64,000 bases of DNA from Maribacter luteus. Lineage in GTDB: Bacteria > Bacteroidota > Bacteroidia > Flavobacteriales > Flavobacteriaceae. The stretch spans positions 470,255-534,254 of the forward strand of contig NZ_WKJH01000030.1 in assembly GCF_009674825.1 (NCBI RefSeq), written 5' to 3'. Positions within the stretch are counted from its first letter, which is position 1, and every line of letters begins with the position of its first letter. Positions 55,927 to 63,999 of the stretch are shown here, piece by piece. The notes beneath the pieces were generated by a model, which saw nothing but the letters and a program-made list of their open reading frames with translations, did no database searches and was not told the origin of the DNA. A program made the translations under genes and the position numbers.

Positions 55927-56138
55927 AAATAATTTAATTGGTTGTTAATTGATTTGTACATACTTTATCGACTTTACATTCTATGTAGGAAAATGCCGAT
56001 ATTTATTTCTGATGGGTTTAGAACGGAGCATGAAAGAGAATGATATATAGGGAACTTGGCGAATATGGGCCTACATACGATTTGGACACCGTTAACGGCC
56101 CATAAAAAGAAAAGAAAGAAAGAAGTTTCTTACAATAT

Positions 56139-56160
56139 AATTACTTGTAAACAAGTAATT
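56139..56160. other. Palindromic hairpin AATTACTTG-n4-CAAGTAATT
   Basis: A perfect 9-bp stem with a 4-nt TAAA loop, about 215 bp upstream of the adhesin start. No U-tract follows in the required position, so it looks more like a protein-binding palindrome than a terminator. Confidence 0.5.
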
Positions 56161-56235
56161 TAAATAGCTATCAAACCACATGAAAAAAGGAACATTTTGA
56201 TAAGCGCCTAGCATTAAAAAATTACCTATAAATAT

Positions 56236-56258
56236 GTGTCCAAATACGATTTGGACAC
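56236..56258. promoter_or_regulatory. GTGTCCAAA/TTTGGACAC palindrome, possible operator
   Basis: Perfect 9-bp arms around TACGA, about 310 bp upstream of the adhesin start. The right half with loop (ATACGATTTGGACAC) recurs at 56075-56089, 169 bp closer to the gene. One full and one half site spaced in this way suggest a regulator binding site for the adhesin/PorP operon. Confidence 0.45.
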
Positions 56259-56420
56259 GCAAAAAGGAAAATAAGCGTCAAAAATGAGCGGGTTAACCTG
56301 TTTATTTTAAGTGGAACCGTATGATAATCCAAGGGCATTGTTTCGATTCCAGAGCAAAAATCATTGGTCTTATCTCATTTAAGATGGTAATTTTTATGAT
56401 AGTTTTTAGTTGGTTATTTA

Positions 56421-56499
56421 GGTCTCGACTGCGCTCGACCTGACATAAATCGACTGCGCTCGACCTGACATAAATCGACTGCGATCGACCTGATAAACC
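56421..56499 (+). repeat. REP-like cluster 2: three 25-bp tandem units
   Basis: GGTCTCGACTGCGCTCGACC at 56421-56440, then units of TCGACTGCGCTCGACCTGACATAAA type beginning at 56425, 56450 and 56475. The third unit has CGATCGACC in place of CGCTCGACC. The strict 25-bp period and near-identity show tandem growth of the element. Confidence 0.9.
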
Positions 56500-56572
56500 T
56501 CGAATTCTTTTGGATTATATCACCATATGGTCATTGGCAAATACACTCGAAAGACCTTCTTATTCCAATAAA

Positions 56573-56752
56573 CATTAACTTGTTAACCTGTCTGGTCGAG
56601 CGCAGTCGAGACCTTTTAACGGGTAAGCCTTAAATAACAAAACCTAAATCACCTTTCGTTTACAGTCCATAATGGCATATGATTAAAAAAACCATTAACT
56701 TGTTAACCTGTCTGGTCGAGCGCAGTCGAGACCTTTTAACGGGTCAGCCTTA
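56573..56752 (-). repeat. Two 60-bp direct repeats each containing an inverted REP-like 20-mer
   Basis: Copies 56573-56632 and 56693-56752 are identical except one base, 120 bp apart. Each includes GGTCGAGCGCAGTCGAGACC (56594-56613 and 56714-56733), the reverse complement of the copies on the far side of the GIY-YIG gene. The second copy ends at 56752, the A of the GIY-YIG start codon. Confidence 0.9.
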
Positions 56753-57075
56753 TGAAATCCTATTATGTATACATACTTCTTTGTTCCGACGGATTAACCT
56801 ATACCGGTATCACAAATGATGTGGAAAGAAGGTTCCACGAACATCAAATGGGATTGAACAGTACCTGTTTTACATTTAAAAGGAGACCTGTAGAATTGAT
56901 CTTTGAACAAGAATTCAATGATGTTGTCCAGGCCATATACTTTGAAAAAAAGATAAAAAAATGGAGTGGGAAAAAGAAATTGGCCCTAGCTAACGGCCAA
57001 TTTGACCTTCTCCAAATATTAGCGGAATGCAGAAACGCCACTCATTCAGATTTTAATCCTGAGAAAGACAATTGA
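56752..57075 (+). CDS. GIY-YIG single-domain endonuclease
   Basis: A 107-residue protein of the UPF0213/YhbQ-like GIY-YIG group. The motif appears as YVYIL and LTYTGITND, followed by the catalytic arginine in VERRFHEH and the metal-binding glutamate in QAIYFEKKIKKWSGKKK. The C-terminus is short (LAECRNATH...). It cleaves DNA in relatives; here no other domain is present. The ATG abuts an inverted REP-like repeat copy, and the TGA (57073-57075) is followed with no gap by a direct copy. The gene alone thus fills the space between inverted repeats. It may act on those repeats. Confidence 0.9.
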   Translation: MKSYYVYILLCSDGLTYTGITNDVERRFHEHQMGLNSTCFTFKRRPVELIFEQEFNDVVQAIYFEKKIKKWSGKKKLALANGQFDLLQILAECRNATHSDFNPEKDN

Positions 57076-57140
57076 GGTCTCGACTGCGCTCGACCTGACA
57101 TACATCGACTGCGCTCGACCTAACATAAATCGACTGCGCT
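57076..57140 (+). repeat. REP-like cluster 3, directly after the GIY-YIG stop codon
   Basis: The full 20-mer at 57076-57095 starts on the base after the TGA. Two more 25-bp-period units follow at about 57105 and 57130, the last truncated (CGACTGCGCTATTGG). With the inverted copy at 56714-56733 it forms a perfect 20-bp inverted repeat around the gene. Confidence 0.9.
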
Positions 57141-57230
57141 ATTGGATTAACAGTATTCCATAAAAAATATTGATTGGTGACCCTGTCCGCTCCGTAGAAA
57201 TGAAAAACATTCCGATCAAAGGACTAATAA

Positions 57231-57266
57231 GGTCTCGACTGCGCTCGACCTGACAAACATCGACTG
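57231..57266 (+). repeat. REP-like cluster 3, distal copy
   Basis: Another full 20-mer (57231-57250) plus a decayed unit (CGACTGCGATCGA) follow. The DNA before it shares ATTGGTGACCCTGTCCG with the 113-bp units of cluster 1, so both clusters descend from the same longer element. Confidence 0.85.
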
Positions 57267-57346
57267 CGATCGATTTGTAAAACACAAACTAGATTGATCT
57301 GACATAAAAAGACTGTATTCATGCCAAAAAAAAGAATGTTTTTCTA

Positions 57347-58492
57347 TCAACTATTTGAGCTGAATTCTGTCACGTTCATCGCAGTAACCTTTTTAAACGT
57401 TTTACTGAAAGAACTTCTATTGGCAAAACCACATTGCTGTGCAAGGGCCTGCATGGTATTCCTCTCTAAATAACCGAGGGTAATAAGTTTCTTTCCTTTT
57501 TCTATTCGCACATTGTTCCTATACGCCGAAAAACTGAGCCCTAATTGCTGATTTAGAAAATAGGATAAATGATGTGTGGGTATTTCCAATGCCTTGGCAC
57601 AACTTGTCAAATCAAAATCCTGTTCATAGAACGCCCCACTTTCTTTTATACCATTTAACTGACTTAACAATACATCAACATCCAACCCGAACTTCAATTC
57701 TTCTTGCTTCGGTGCAGTTGACAATACTGTTCTGTTTTTTTTGCTCCTAGGATACCCATACAAAATTGAAGGAAAATAAATGGGCATTATACCTATGGCA
57801 AATAGCACCACATAAAATACAAAATTGACGGTTTGTAAAATTGGTCCCGAAGAACGTAAGAAATCGATCTTCAGCAATTTTTCAAATGCGAACATTGTCG
57901 CCAATAAGGACATTAAAACAAATAGGACATATAAAGAAATTACCCAAATAAGCAACTTACGATCTTTTTCCATCAATAAGTTTCGAATAAAATCCAACAA
58001 TAAAGGCAATAGACTGATTAAGGCCAAAAACTGCCATAGAAAGCGCATTGCATAATGTTGGTTTATATTAAACAATCCATATTGCACGGCAAGTCTTTCC
58101 CCTGGTTTTGCATACGCATTTTCAATAATAACATCATATACCTCTTGTGGTTTGGCATAAACATTCACAACATCAACAAAACCGATTATAAAGGGTATAA
58201 ACACTAGCAAATACCTCCAACGCCAAACAAATTCATCTTTGATCAGGGTTAAAAAATAAAAAAATATGGGTACGGCTATTAAATTATACAAAGGAAGTGG
58301 CCATACGTAGAACCATTTAAACTTCAACAGTAAACCGGATTCAATAACGTAGGTTTGAAATGTATAAATAGAGAATATCGCATAAAACGCCCCCAAAAAG
58401 AAGGTGGAATATCTATTAACGGACTTTCTGGCAAAAAAGGAAATTGCCAATACCATTCCGAAAACACCAAGAACTAAGAAAAAATTTTGCAA
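57347..58492 (-). CDS. Membrane-bound AraC-family regulator
   Basis: About 381 residues. Seven or eight membrane helices occupy residues 1-245, as in the 7TM AraC group. The C-terminal HTH (about 285-380) reads LTSCAKALEIPTHHLSYFLNQQLGLSFSAYRN and then ALAQQCGFANRSSFSKTFKKVTAMNVTEF. The frame opens with TTG at 58492; the first ATG is at 58456 and would cut into the first helix. It sits between the repeat cluster and the carbohydrate genes at 58892-63999, which it may control. A 12-bp palindrome (ACCGAATTCGGT, 58592-58603) lies about 100 bp upstream. Confidence 0.85.
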   Translation of the reverse strand: MQNFFLVLGVFGMVLAISFFARKSVNRYSTFFLGAFYAIFSIYTFQTYVIESGLLLKFKWFYVWPLPLYNLIAVPIFFYFLTLIKDEFVWRWRYLLVFIPFIIGFVDVVNVYAKPQEVYDVIIENAYAKPGERLAVQYGLFNINQHYAMRFLWQFLALISLLPLLLDFIRNLLMEKDRKLLIWVISLYVLFVLMSLLATMFAFEKLLKIDFLRSSGPILQTVNFVFYVVLFAIGIMPIYFPSILYGYPRSKKNRTVLSTAPKQEELKFGLDVDVLLSQLNGIKESGAFYEQDFDLTSCAKALEIPTHHLSYFLNQQLGLSFSAYRNNVRIEKGKKLITLGYLERNTMQALAQQCGFANRSSFSKTFKKVTAMNVTEFSSNS

Positions 58493-58891
58493 ATTGTAGG
58501 TTATTACATATTCGTGGTAATAATCGTAAAATTAATTTTTTTTCAATGTAAACAAACTACCCCTAACATTTTATTTCCGTTTTTTTGTTTTACCGAATTC
58601 GGTTTACTAAAACCCCAATCGTATAAAAAACAATCTCCATAAATATCAAAACGCGAAAATGTATGCTGTTTCTTTCATTTGAATTTGTGAAAACGCTTAA
58701 TCGACAAACCTTTTTATACCTTAAAGTAATATCCCGTTGAACTGAACAGCTTTTAGCTATCTATTATATCGAATATTGGCTTTTATATAGGTAAGCATAT
58801 AATCAGCCTAATCACAGCTCTCCTAAATATCTAAAAACAAGCCAATTACAATAAATTGTGATTTAAAAGTAAAACCTTTGTTAGTGTCTTC
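58493..58891. other. 399-bp intergenic region upstream of the membrane AraC regulator
   Basis: AT-rich, without a supported gene. It contains the palindrome ACCGAATTCGGT (58592-58603), a possible operator of the AraC gene, and must contain the AraC promoter and the end of the transcript from 59821. No clear terminator hairpin was found. Confidence 0.5.
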
Positions 58892-59821
58892 TTACTTTTC
58901 AATATCCACCGAATAAATTAAACCAGCCTTCATATCTGGCAATAATAATCGGCCATTGGCCTCTTCCAAATAAAAATCCGCGGCAGACTGAAGACCTTCC
59001 ACCAACACTTCGGCTTCTTCCGTTTCCCCATTTATTTTCCAGACCTTACCTTGTACCCAACTACTTATATAATAATTCCCCTTACTATCCTGTTCTACCG
59101 CATCACCTCCCCGAAAAATCCCTTTCAATGGTCTAAATTCGCCATCTTTATGCACCAAGAAATTACCAAGAAAAAAAGCACTGACCATAATGTTTCCATT
59201 GTTATCGACCCCTACGCCATTTGGGTTTAACATTAACGGGGAAGTATCTTGCTCAATGGTAATTTTGCCGTCTTTGGAAATATGGAAGATGCGCCCTACT
59301 TGGGGTATTTTTTTGGCCTGCTCACTTTCCAAAGGCCAAAGATCGCCATTTTCATCACGCATATAATTTGAAGCCCCCATGTCCGCAACGTAAATTCCTT
59401 TTTTATTCACATCCAACGAGACATCATTAAGATATAAGGCTTCTATGGGAAATTGGTCTTTAGATACAAAAATAGTTGCCTTGCCCTTTTCATCAACTTT
59501 CCAAATACGGTTGATATCGGAAAAGTAAAGATGACCGTCCAAATAAACGATACCTTTTGGTTCATTAAAACCTGTTGAGAATACCTTAACGCCATCCTCG
59601 GAAATTTCAACCACCTCACCATCCCCTTCTTCTTTGCCGTTCATTATGGTCACATAATAGTTACCCTTAAAACCTTTGGTTATACTTTCCGGTTTCACCC
59701 CTACTTCTATAGGGAAGGTAATTTGGGGTGTTTGGCCATAGCCAAATGTTAAACACAGCAACAATAGATAAAAATTGATTGACATTGCTCTTGTTTTAAA
59801 GCGCATTTTTAAAGTTTTCAT
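58892..59821 (-). CDS. Exported SMP-30/NHL-like beta-propeller protein
   Basis: A 309-residue protein with a signal peptide (NFYLLLLCLTFGYGQ). Repeated propeller blades follow: KGFKGNYYVTIMNGKEEGDGEVVEISEDG, GIVYLDGHLYFSDINRIWKVD, LNPNGVGVDNNGNIMVSAF, EQDSKGNYYISSWVQGKVWKI. The family includes gluconolactonase/SMP-30 lactonases and NHL proteins; no metal site is certain. Probably a periplasmic lactonase or binding protein of the sugar pathway. The ATG at 59821 gives a long charged leader; the ATG 12 codons later is an alternative. Confidence 0.8.
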   Translation of the reverse strand: MKTLKMRFKTRAMSINFYLLLLCLTFGYGQTPQITFPIEVGVKPESITKGFKGNYYVTIMNGKEEGDGEVVEISEDGVKVFSTGFNEPKGIVYLDGHLYFSDINRIWKVDEKGKATIFVSKDQFPIEALYLNDVSLDVNKKGIYVADMGASNYMRDENGDLWPLESEQAKKIPQVGRIFHISKDGKITIEQDTSPLMLNPNGVGVDNNGNIMVSAFFLGNFLVHKDGEFRPLKGIFRGGDAVEQDSKGNYYISSWVQGKVWKINGETEEAEVLVEGLQSAADFYLEEANGRLLLPDMKAGLIYSVDIEK

Positions 59822-59939
59822 GGTTTTATGTTTACTTACTATTAATAGACATTTTATCCTTGGGTACTCATACCGCCATAAATCAAATTAGACCATCCCG
59901 AAAAACCTTCTTTATAAAAGTAGGTAATTTGCCTATTTT

Positions 59940-60716
59940 TCAATATTCATTATTCGCCTTTTTGCCATTTACAACCCAATAAAGTCCGCCATAAATATGG
60001 TCTAAGAACATTTGGCTTAAAAAAACTTCTGGTTTGTGCCCTAAAGATGTGTAAAAAGAACGGCCACCATCATAATCTTGATACCAAGCCACTGGGTGTA
60101 CTTTACCCATCCCCACAAGTGGTGTTTCATCATAACCCATCGCAGGGTCGTAAGAACTTTCATCAACGGTGAGCACCACACGTAATACTTGACTTTGTAA
60201 ATGGCTAAAATTATACCATTCATCGCTCCAAAGAAATTGTTCGGGCAAATGTAGATTGGACGGAAACAATGGTGCCACATTTTGCACTATACCCGTTTGT
60301 AATTTTGGATGATCCTTAAACACCCCTCCAATAAGTTTATCGAACCAAGGTTTTCTTATATCCCCATTGGAACAGGCATGAATACCCACAAATCCGCCGC
60401 CGGCATTCATATAAGTTTTAAGTCCGGCCAACTGTTCCTGTGTTAATATATCGGCATTTGCATTTAAGAAGACCAATGCACCATAAGACGAAAGGTCTTG
60501 GGTAAGATCATCTGCATTTTGGGTCCATGAAAAATCGAATTGATGTTGATCCGACATCTTTCTGAAAGCTTCAATGGCTGTCGGAATGCTTTCGTAATGC
60601 CAGGCATCTTGCCTAGTATACAATAAAACTTTAAACTGATCTTGGGCCCAAGCCCCATTAATAAAAGCCATAAGGAATATAATCGAAAAAATGTTCTTTT
60701 TGTTAGGATAGTACAT
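59940..60716 (-). CDS. Exported ThuA-domain protein
   Basis: A 258-residue protein with a signal peptide (IFSIIFLMAFINGAWAQ) and a ThuA domain. The class I glutamine-amidotransferase-like fold shows FKVLLYTRQDAWHYESIPTAIEAF, YGALVFLNANADILTQEQLAGLKTYMNAGGGFVGIHACSNGD and GMGKVHPVAWYQDYDGGRSFYTSLGHKPEVF. ThuA is linked to trehalose and related disaccharide use; the reaction is not settled. It is followed by the propeller gene 118 bp downstream and preceded by the isomerase fusion by 19 bp. Confidence 0.88.
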   Translation of the reverse strand: MYYPNKKNIFSIIFLMAFINGAWAQDQFKVLLYTRQDAWHYESIPTAIEAFRKMSDQHQFDFSWTQNADDLTQDLSSYGALVFLNANADILTQEQLAGLKTYMNAGGGFVGIHACSNGDIRKPWFDKLIGGVFKDHPKLQTGIVQNVAPLFPSNLHLPEQFLWSDEWYNFSHLQSQVLRVVLTVDESSYDPAMGYDETPLVGMGKVHPVAWYQDYDGGRSFYTSLGHKPEVFLSQMFLDHIYGGLYWVVNGKKANNEY

Positions 60717-60735
60717 TGATTTAAGGATTTACAAT

Positions 60736-62040
60736 TTACAAAATAGAGTAGTAAAGATAGCTCCAAGCGCGTTCCACACTAAAAAGTGGTGGAAAATTAT
60801 AATCTTCCACCTCGGCAACTACATATTGAAGGCCAGCAATACCCGCATATTCAAAATAACGGGTAAAATCCATCTTACCGCTTTCCCCGAGTTCTTGGTA
60901 ATCTTTAACGTGCCAGCTAAAAAACCTTCCTGGAAATGCCTTTAAATAATCGACAGGGTCGGCCTTACCCACATGCATCCAATAGAGGTCTGCCTGAAAG
61001 GATACCACCTCAGAATCGGTGTTTTTTAAGAGAAAGTCATACATAGTCTTTCCTTCTATTTTTAGAAATTCATCTGCATGGTTGTGATAGGCAAACTTCA
61101 ATCCTTTTTCCGCACACATTTTACCAATGATGTTATAATAGTGACAGTAGGCCCTTAATTCTTCCAAAGAATCCAGATTTTTTAAATTGGTATTGGAGGT
61201 GGTCAAATATTCAACCCCGGCCTCCAAATGGTCATCAATACAATTGGCCCACCATTGCAATGCATTGTCCCAGTCTTCCCCATTTTTTGGCAAATCATAA
61301 AAAGTCATGGACCCTTTGAATTTCAAATGATTGTCGTTTACCATTTTTTTAAATTCACTCGGGGAAAACCCATAAAAACCACGGTCTTTATAAACAAATG
61401 TCTCTATAAAACTATAACCAAACCGATCTAATAACCGTAAGGTTTTGTTAGGATCCAACTGCATTTGCTTATGTACGGAAACCAATTGGATACCGATATT
61501 CTTGTCCTTGGGATTCTGTTTAACGTATCGGGTAGACCAAAGTTCTTTATGTTCTGGCGTTGTACCTGTTACCAATACATCGGTTTGATCATAGAATTTA
61601 AAGTCGACAAGCAAGATTTTGTTATCAAGCATATCGGTATCTTCCATATGCCAATTGTTCGGATTTGAAAAACTTCCTTCACCATGGAACATTTCCCCCA
61701 ACCCATTTTGACCTGTTGCTATTATTGCATTAGTCTTAATATCATACCCAATGAATTCTGAAAGTATAGGATCATAGTCGCCATCTTCCCATTGCTCCAC
61801 ATTTACGAACATGGCACTTTTATCCATTGTCGGGATGTTGGTCATCCTAAGTAACGGATTTGCCGATATACTGTCCGTTTGGGCATCAATACTGCTATAC
61901 CAAACCCCAGAATACTGTTGTAACATATCTTTTTGATGTTCCAATGGTTTTTGGGAATAAAGAGTGGCAATAAAAAAAGAAATGAAAATAATGGAAATTG
62001 AAAAACGATTGTTCAAGGGAGAAATCGATAAACTCATCAT
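60736..62040 (-). CDS. Exported sugar isomerase/epimerase-type TIM barrel with an extra N-terminal domain
   Basis: 434 residues from the ATG at 62040 (an ATG at 62037 is equally possible; a TTG lies further upstream). A signal peptide (FSISIIFISFFIATLYSQ) is followed by a DUF1579-like beta-barrel domain (about 35-190, starting GVWYSSIDAQTD). A xylose-isomerase-like TIM barrel (about 195-434) follows, with putative metal ligands in AYHNHADEF, SFQADLYWMHVGKADP and VVAEVEDYNFPP. Such barrels convert keto/aldo sugars or epimerise them. The fused N-terminal domain is unusual. It begins the ThuA-propeller run. Confidence 0.8.
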   Translation of the reverse strand: MMSLSISPLNNRFSISIIFISFFIATLYSQKPLEHQKDMLQQYSGVWYSSIDAQTDSISANPLLRMTNIPTMDKSAMFVNVEQWEDGDYDPILSEFIGYDIKTNAIIATGQNGLGEMFHGEGSFSNPNNWHMEDTDMLDNKILLVDFKFYDQTDVLVTGTTPEHKELWSTRYVKQNPKDKNIGIQLVSVHKQMQLDPNKTLRLLDRFGYSFIETFVYKDRGFYGFSPSEFKKMVNDNHLKFKGSMTFYDLPKNGEDWDNALQWWANCIDDHLEAGVEYLTTSNTNLKNLDSLEELRAYCHYYNIIGKMCAEKGLKFAYHNHADEFLKIEGKTMYDFLLKNTDSEVVSFQADLYWMHVGKADPVDYLKAFPGRFFSWHVKDYQELGESGKMDFTRYFEYAGIAGLQYVVAEVEDYNFPPLFSVERAWSYLYYSIL

Positions 62041-62402
62041 AAATTGTTTTATACATACATAATACAATCAAAAATATCGATTTATCATAATGCCTTTCTA
62101 GGAGAACGGAAGCAAAGTATAGCACTTTTGATGCATTGTACGAATGAATTATGGTTTTACCCAATAATTTATTAGTATCCCAAATCCGGAATCGAGGTGA
62201 AAGGAACCAAAACGTTTCAATAACAAACCCATGCTTAACGGAAAGGATAAGCCCTAACCTTTTTCTTGGCCGGGAGGATCAACATGGGGTTTATTGTAAA
62301 ATAACAAAACTTTTAAAACCTCCTTCTCAAAAGAAGATATAAAAAAATAGCGGCCAAGAGAATCGAAATCAACTTTTGTGTCAAGGCCGCTATTTACAAA
62401 TA
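62041..62402. other. 362-bp intergenic region with operon terminator
   Basis: Separates the DUF4861/SDR transcript from the isomerase fusion. Its distal end holds a strong intrinsic terminator (62345-62395). The proximal part should contain the promoter of the isomerase-ThuA-propeller genes. No gene is supported. Confidence 0.6.
62345..62395 (-). terminator. Intrinsic terminator of the DUF4861 operon
   Basis: A perfect 11-bp stem, AAATAGCGGCC (62345-62355) with GGCCGCTATTT (62385-62395), around a 29-nt loop. On the minus strand it starts 7 nt after the DUF4861 stop and is followed by a run of T. Confidence 0.88.
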
Positions 62403-63602
62403 CTATAATTTACTGACTTTTAAAGGATTATTGATTTTTTGGGCAAAATCCTTTAGGTAAGCATTCCAACTTTCCTTAGTGGTAAATTGTCCACTTTTTT
62501 TCCAACCAAAACCTGCGTAATACGTTACACGGCCATCAGCAACCCCTAATTGGACAAATAAATTGCTCTGATCTGTTTTGTTGGTTATATAGTTATCATA
62601 AGCCGTCATAGTGCCCTCAGCGGCAACAATTCCCGTTCCTATTTCAGAATCGCCATGTGGTTCCCAGTAGCTTACCCAACCTTGATTCACTTGGGTGCTT
62701 ATTTCCCCGTCTTTTTCATGGGAGGTTAGCCCTACTGAAACCTCATCGGTTCCGGTGACCTCAATAACGAACTTGGATAGGTTACTACCATAATCGAGTG
62801 ATATGTATTTTCGTTCCGAAATAGTTTTATCACCAGCTTGCCAAGGGGCATAATCCAACCAAAAACTTGTACGTATGGGGCCGGTTTCCAACGTCTTCCA
62901 CTTAGTGAAATTCTTTGAGAAACTGTAGGTAGTATCAACCTTTACCGCTATACCGCCTACCCCTCTACTGGAACCGACGTGAAAATTATCCAAGCCCTCT
63001 CCGGTATCCTCATGGTAAGTACCTTCGGTTTCCAATTCTTTTTTATACCATCGGTTGATAATGGGGTAATCTACCCTTTTCAGCCAAGCATCAATGCCAC
63101 TGGATAGGGTTCCTCCCGGAACATTCTCCTCTATCATCTTTTGGGCTACGGGACCGTAGGTCCTAAAGGCTACCCGATTATTCTCCCAAGCATAATCATC
63201 GGTTCTTTCAGGTACAAATCGGGAGTAGCAGCTTGGAATCGTATCTTTATGAGACTGACCTTCCTTTAAAACAACTTCATAAGTTTTAGTCGAATTCGCT
63301 TTTATTTCTGGCTGAAACAACAAAACATCCGGGGTACCGTCCCCATCGGTATCGCTTAACTGGGAAACTTGTTCTTTCTTCGTTTCCGCATCGATAATGG
63401 TGTAGTTTTTGGAAGTATCAAGAGTTTCGCCTTCAGATTTTATATCCTTTAGTTTAATTTCCACGGTTTCGAACGAGCGATCCATATTAAGGTCATTCGT
63501 TACCATGAACTTCGGCAATGCCTCAGGTTTTTGGGTACAAGCAGCTGCAACCAAACAGGCCAAGACTAAATAAATAAAATTTTTATTACGGGTTACTTTC
63601 AT
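62403..63602 (-). CDS. DUF4861 lipoprotein
   Basis: 399 residues from the ATG at 63602; a TTG 27 bp upstream would overlap the SDR gene. Lipobox LVAAAC marks export and lipidation. DUF4861 family features are YSRFVPERTDDYAWENNRVAFRTYGP, GIDAWLKRVDYPIINRWY, HVGSSRGVGGIAV and FTTKESWNAYLKDFAQ. The fold resembles carbohydrate-active beta-sandwich proteins; the function is undetermined. In Bacteroidota the gene commonly sits with uronate or pectin-type sugar genes, which agrees with the SDR just upstream. Confidence 0.88.
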   Translation of the reverse strand: MKVTRNKNFIYLVLACLVAAACTQKPEALPKFMVTNDLNMDRSFETVEIKLKDIKSEGETLDTSKNYTIIDAETKKEQVSQLSDTDGDGTPDVLLFQPEIKANSTKTYEVVLKEGQSHKDTIPSCYSRFVPERTDDYAWENNRVAFRTYGPVAQKMIEENVPGGTLSSGIDAWLKRVDYPIINRWYKKELETEGTYHEDTGEGLDNFHVGSSRGVGGIAVKVDTTYSFSKNFTKWKTLETGPIRTSFWLDYAPWQAGDKTISERKYISLDYGSNLSKFVIEVTGTDEVSVGLTSHEKDGEISTQVNQGWVSYWEPHGDSEIGTGIVAAEGTMTAYDNYITNKTDQSNLFVQLGVADGRVTYYAGFGWKKSGQFTTKESWNAYLKDFAQKINNPLKVSKL

Positions 63603-63606
63603 TGTA

Positions 63607-63999
63607 TTATTCGTTTGATGGTTTACCAATGGTGGCCAAAATACCCCCGTCTACATATAAAATATGCCCGTTGACAAAATCACTGGCCTTTGAGGCCAAG
63701 AAAATAGCAGCCCCAGCCAAATCATCAGGTTCCCCCCATCTAGCGGCCGGTGTTCTACTGATTATAAAATCGTTAAAAGGGTGTCCGTCTACACGAATCG
63801 GAGCCGTCTGCGAAGTCGCAAAATACCCAGGTCCAATCCCATTGGTCTGAATGTTGAACTTGGCCCATTCGGTCGCCATGTTCTTGGTCAACATCTTGAG
63901 TCCTCCTTTTGCAGCGGCATAGGCACTAACAGAGTCGCGACCCAATTCGCTCATCATGGAGCAAATATTGATGATCTTTCCCCCTCCTCTTTCGATCAT
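63607..63999 (-). CDS. SDR oxidoreductase, C-terminal part (gluconate 5-dehydrogenase/KduD-like)
   Basis: The last ~130 residues of a classical SDR; the N-terminal cofactor loop lies beyond base 64000, so the apparent first methionine is internal. The catalytic serine is in ICSMMS and Tyr-Lys in SAYAAAKGG. TNGIGPGYFATSQTAPIR and ARWGEPDDLAGAAIFLASKASDFVNGHILYVDGG match the gluconate 5-dehydrogenase/2-deoxy-gluconate dehydrogenase group, which serves uronate breakdown. It is 4 bp ahead of the DUF4861 gene. Confidence 0.9.
   Translation of the reverse strand: MIERGGGKIINICSMMSELGRDSVSAYAAAKGGLKMLTKNMATEWAKFNIQTNGIGPGYFATSQTAPIRVDGHPFNDFIISRTPAARWGEPDDLAGAAIFLASKASDFVNGHILYVDGGILATIGKPSNE

Larger units (their letters stand above)
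55927..56751. other. 825-bp intergenic region upstream of the adhesin: palindromes and REP-like cluster 2
   Basis: The adhesin-proximal half is AT-rich and should hold its promoter. It contains a 15-bp direct repeat (56075-56089 and 56244-56258), a 9-bp-arm palindrome at 56236-56258 and another hairpin at 56139-56160. The distal half (56421-56752) is made of REP-like repeats. No gene is supported. Confidence 0.7.

Noticed and set aside
56421..57266. CRISPR array
   Set aside because: Units are 25-bp tandem copies without unique spacers, occur in both orientations, and no cas gene is present.
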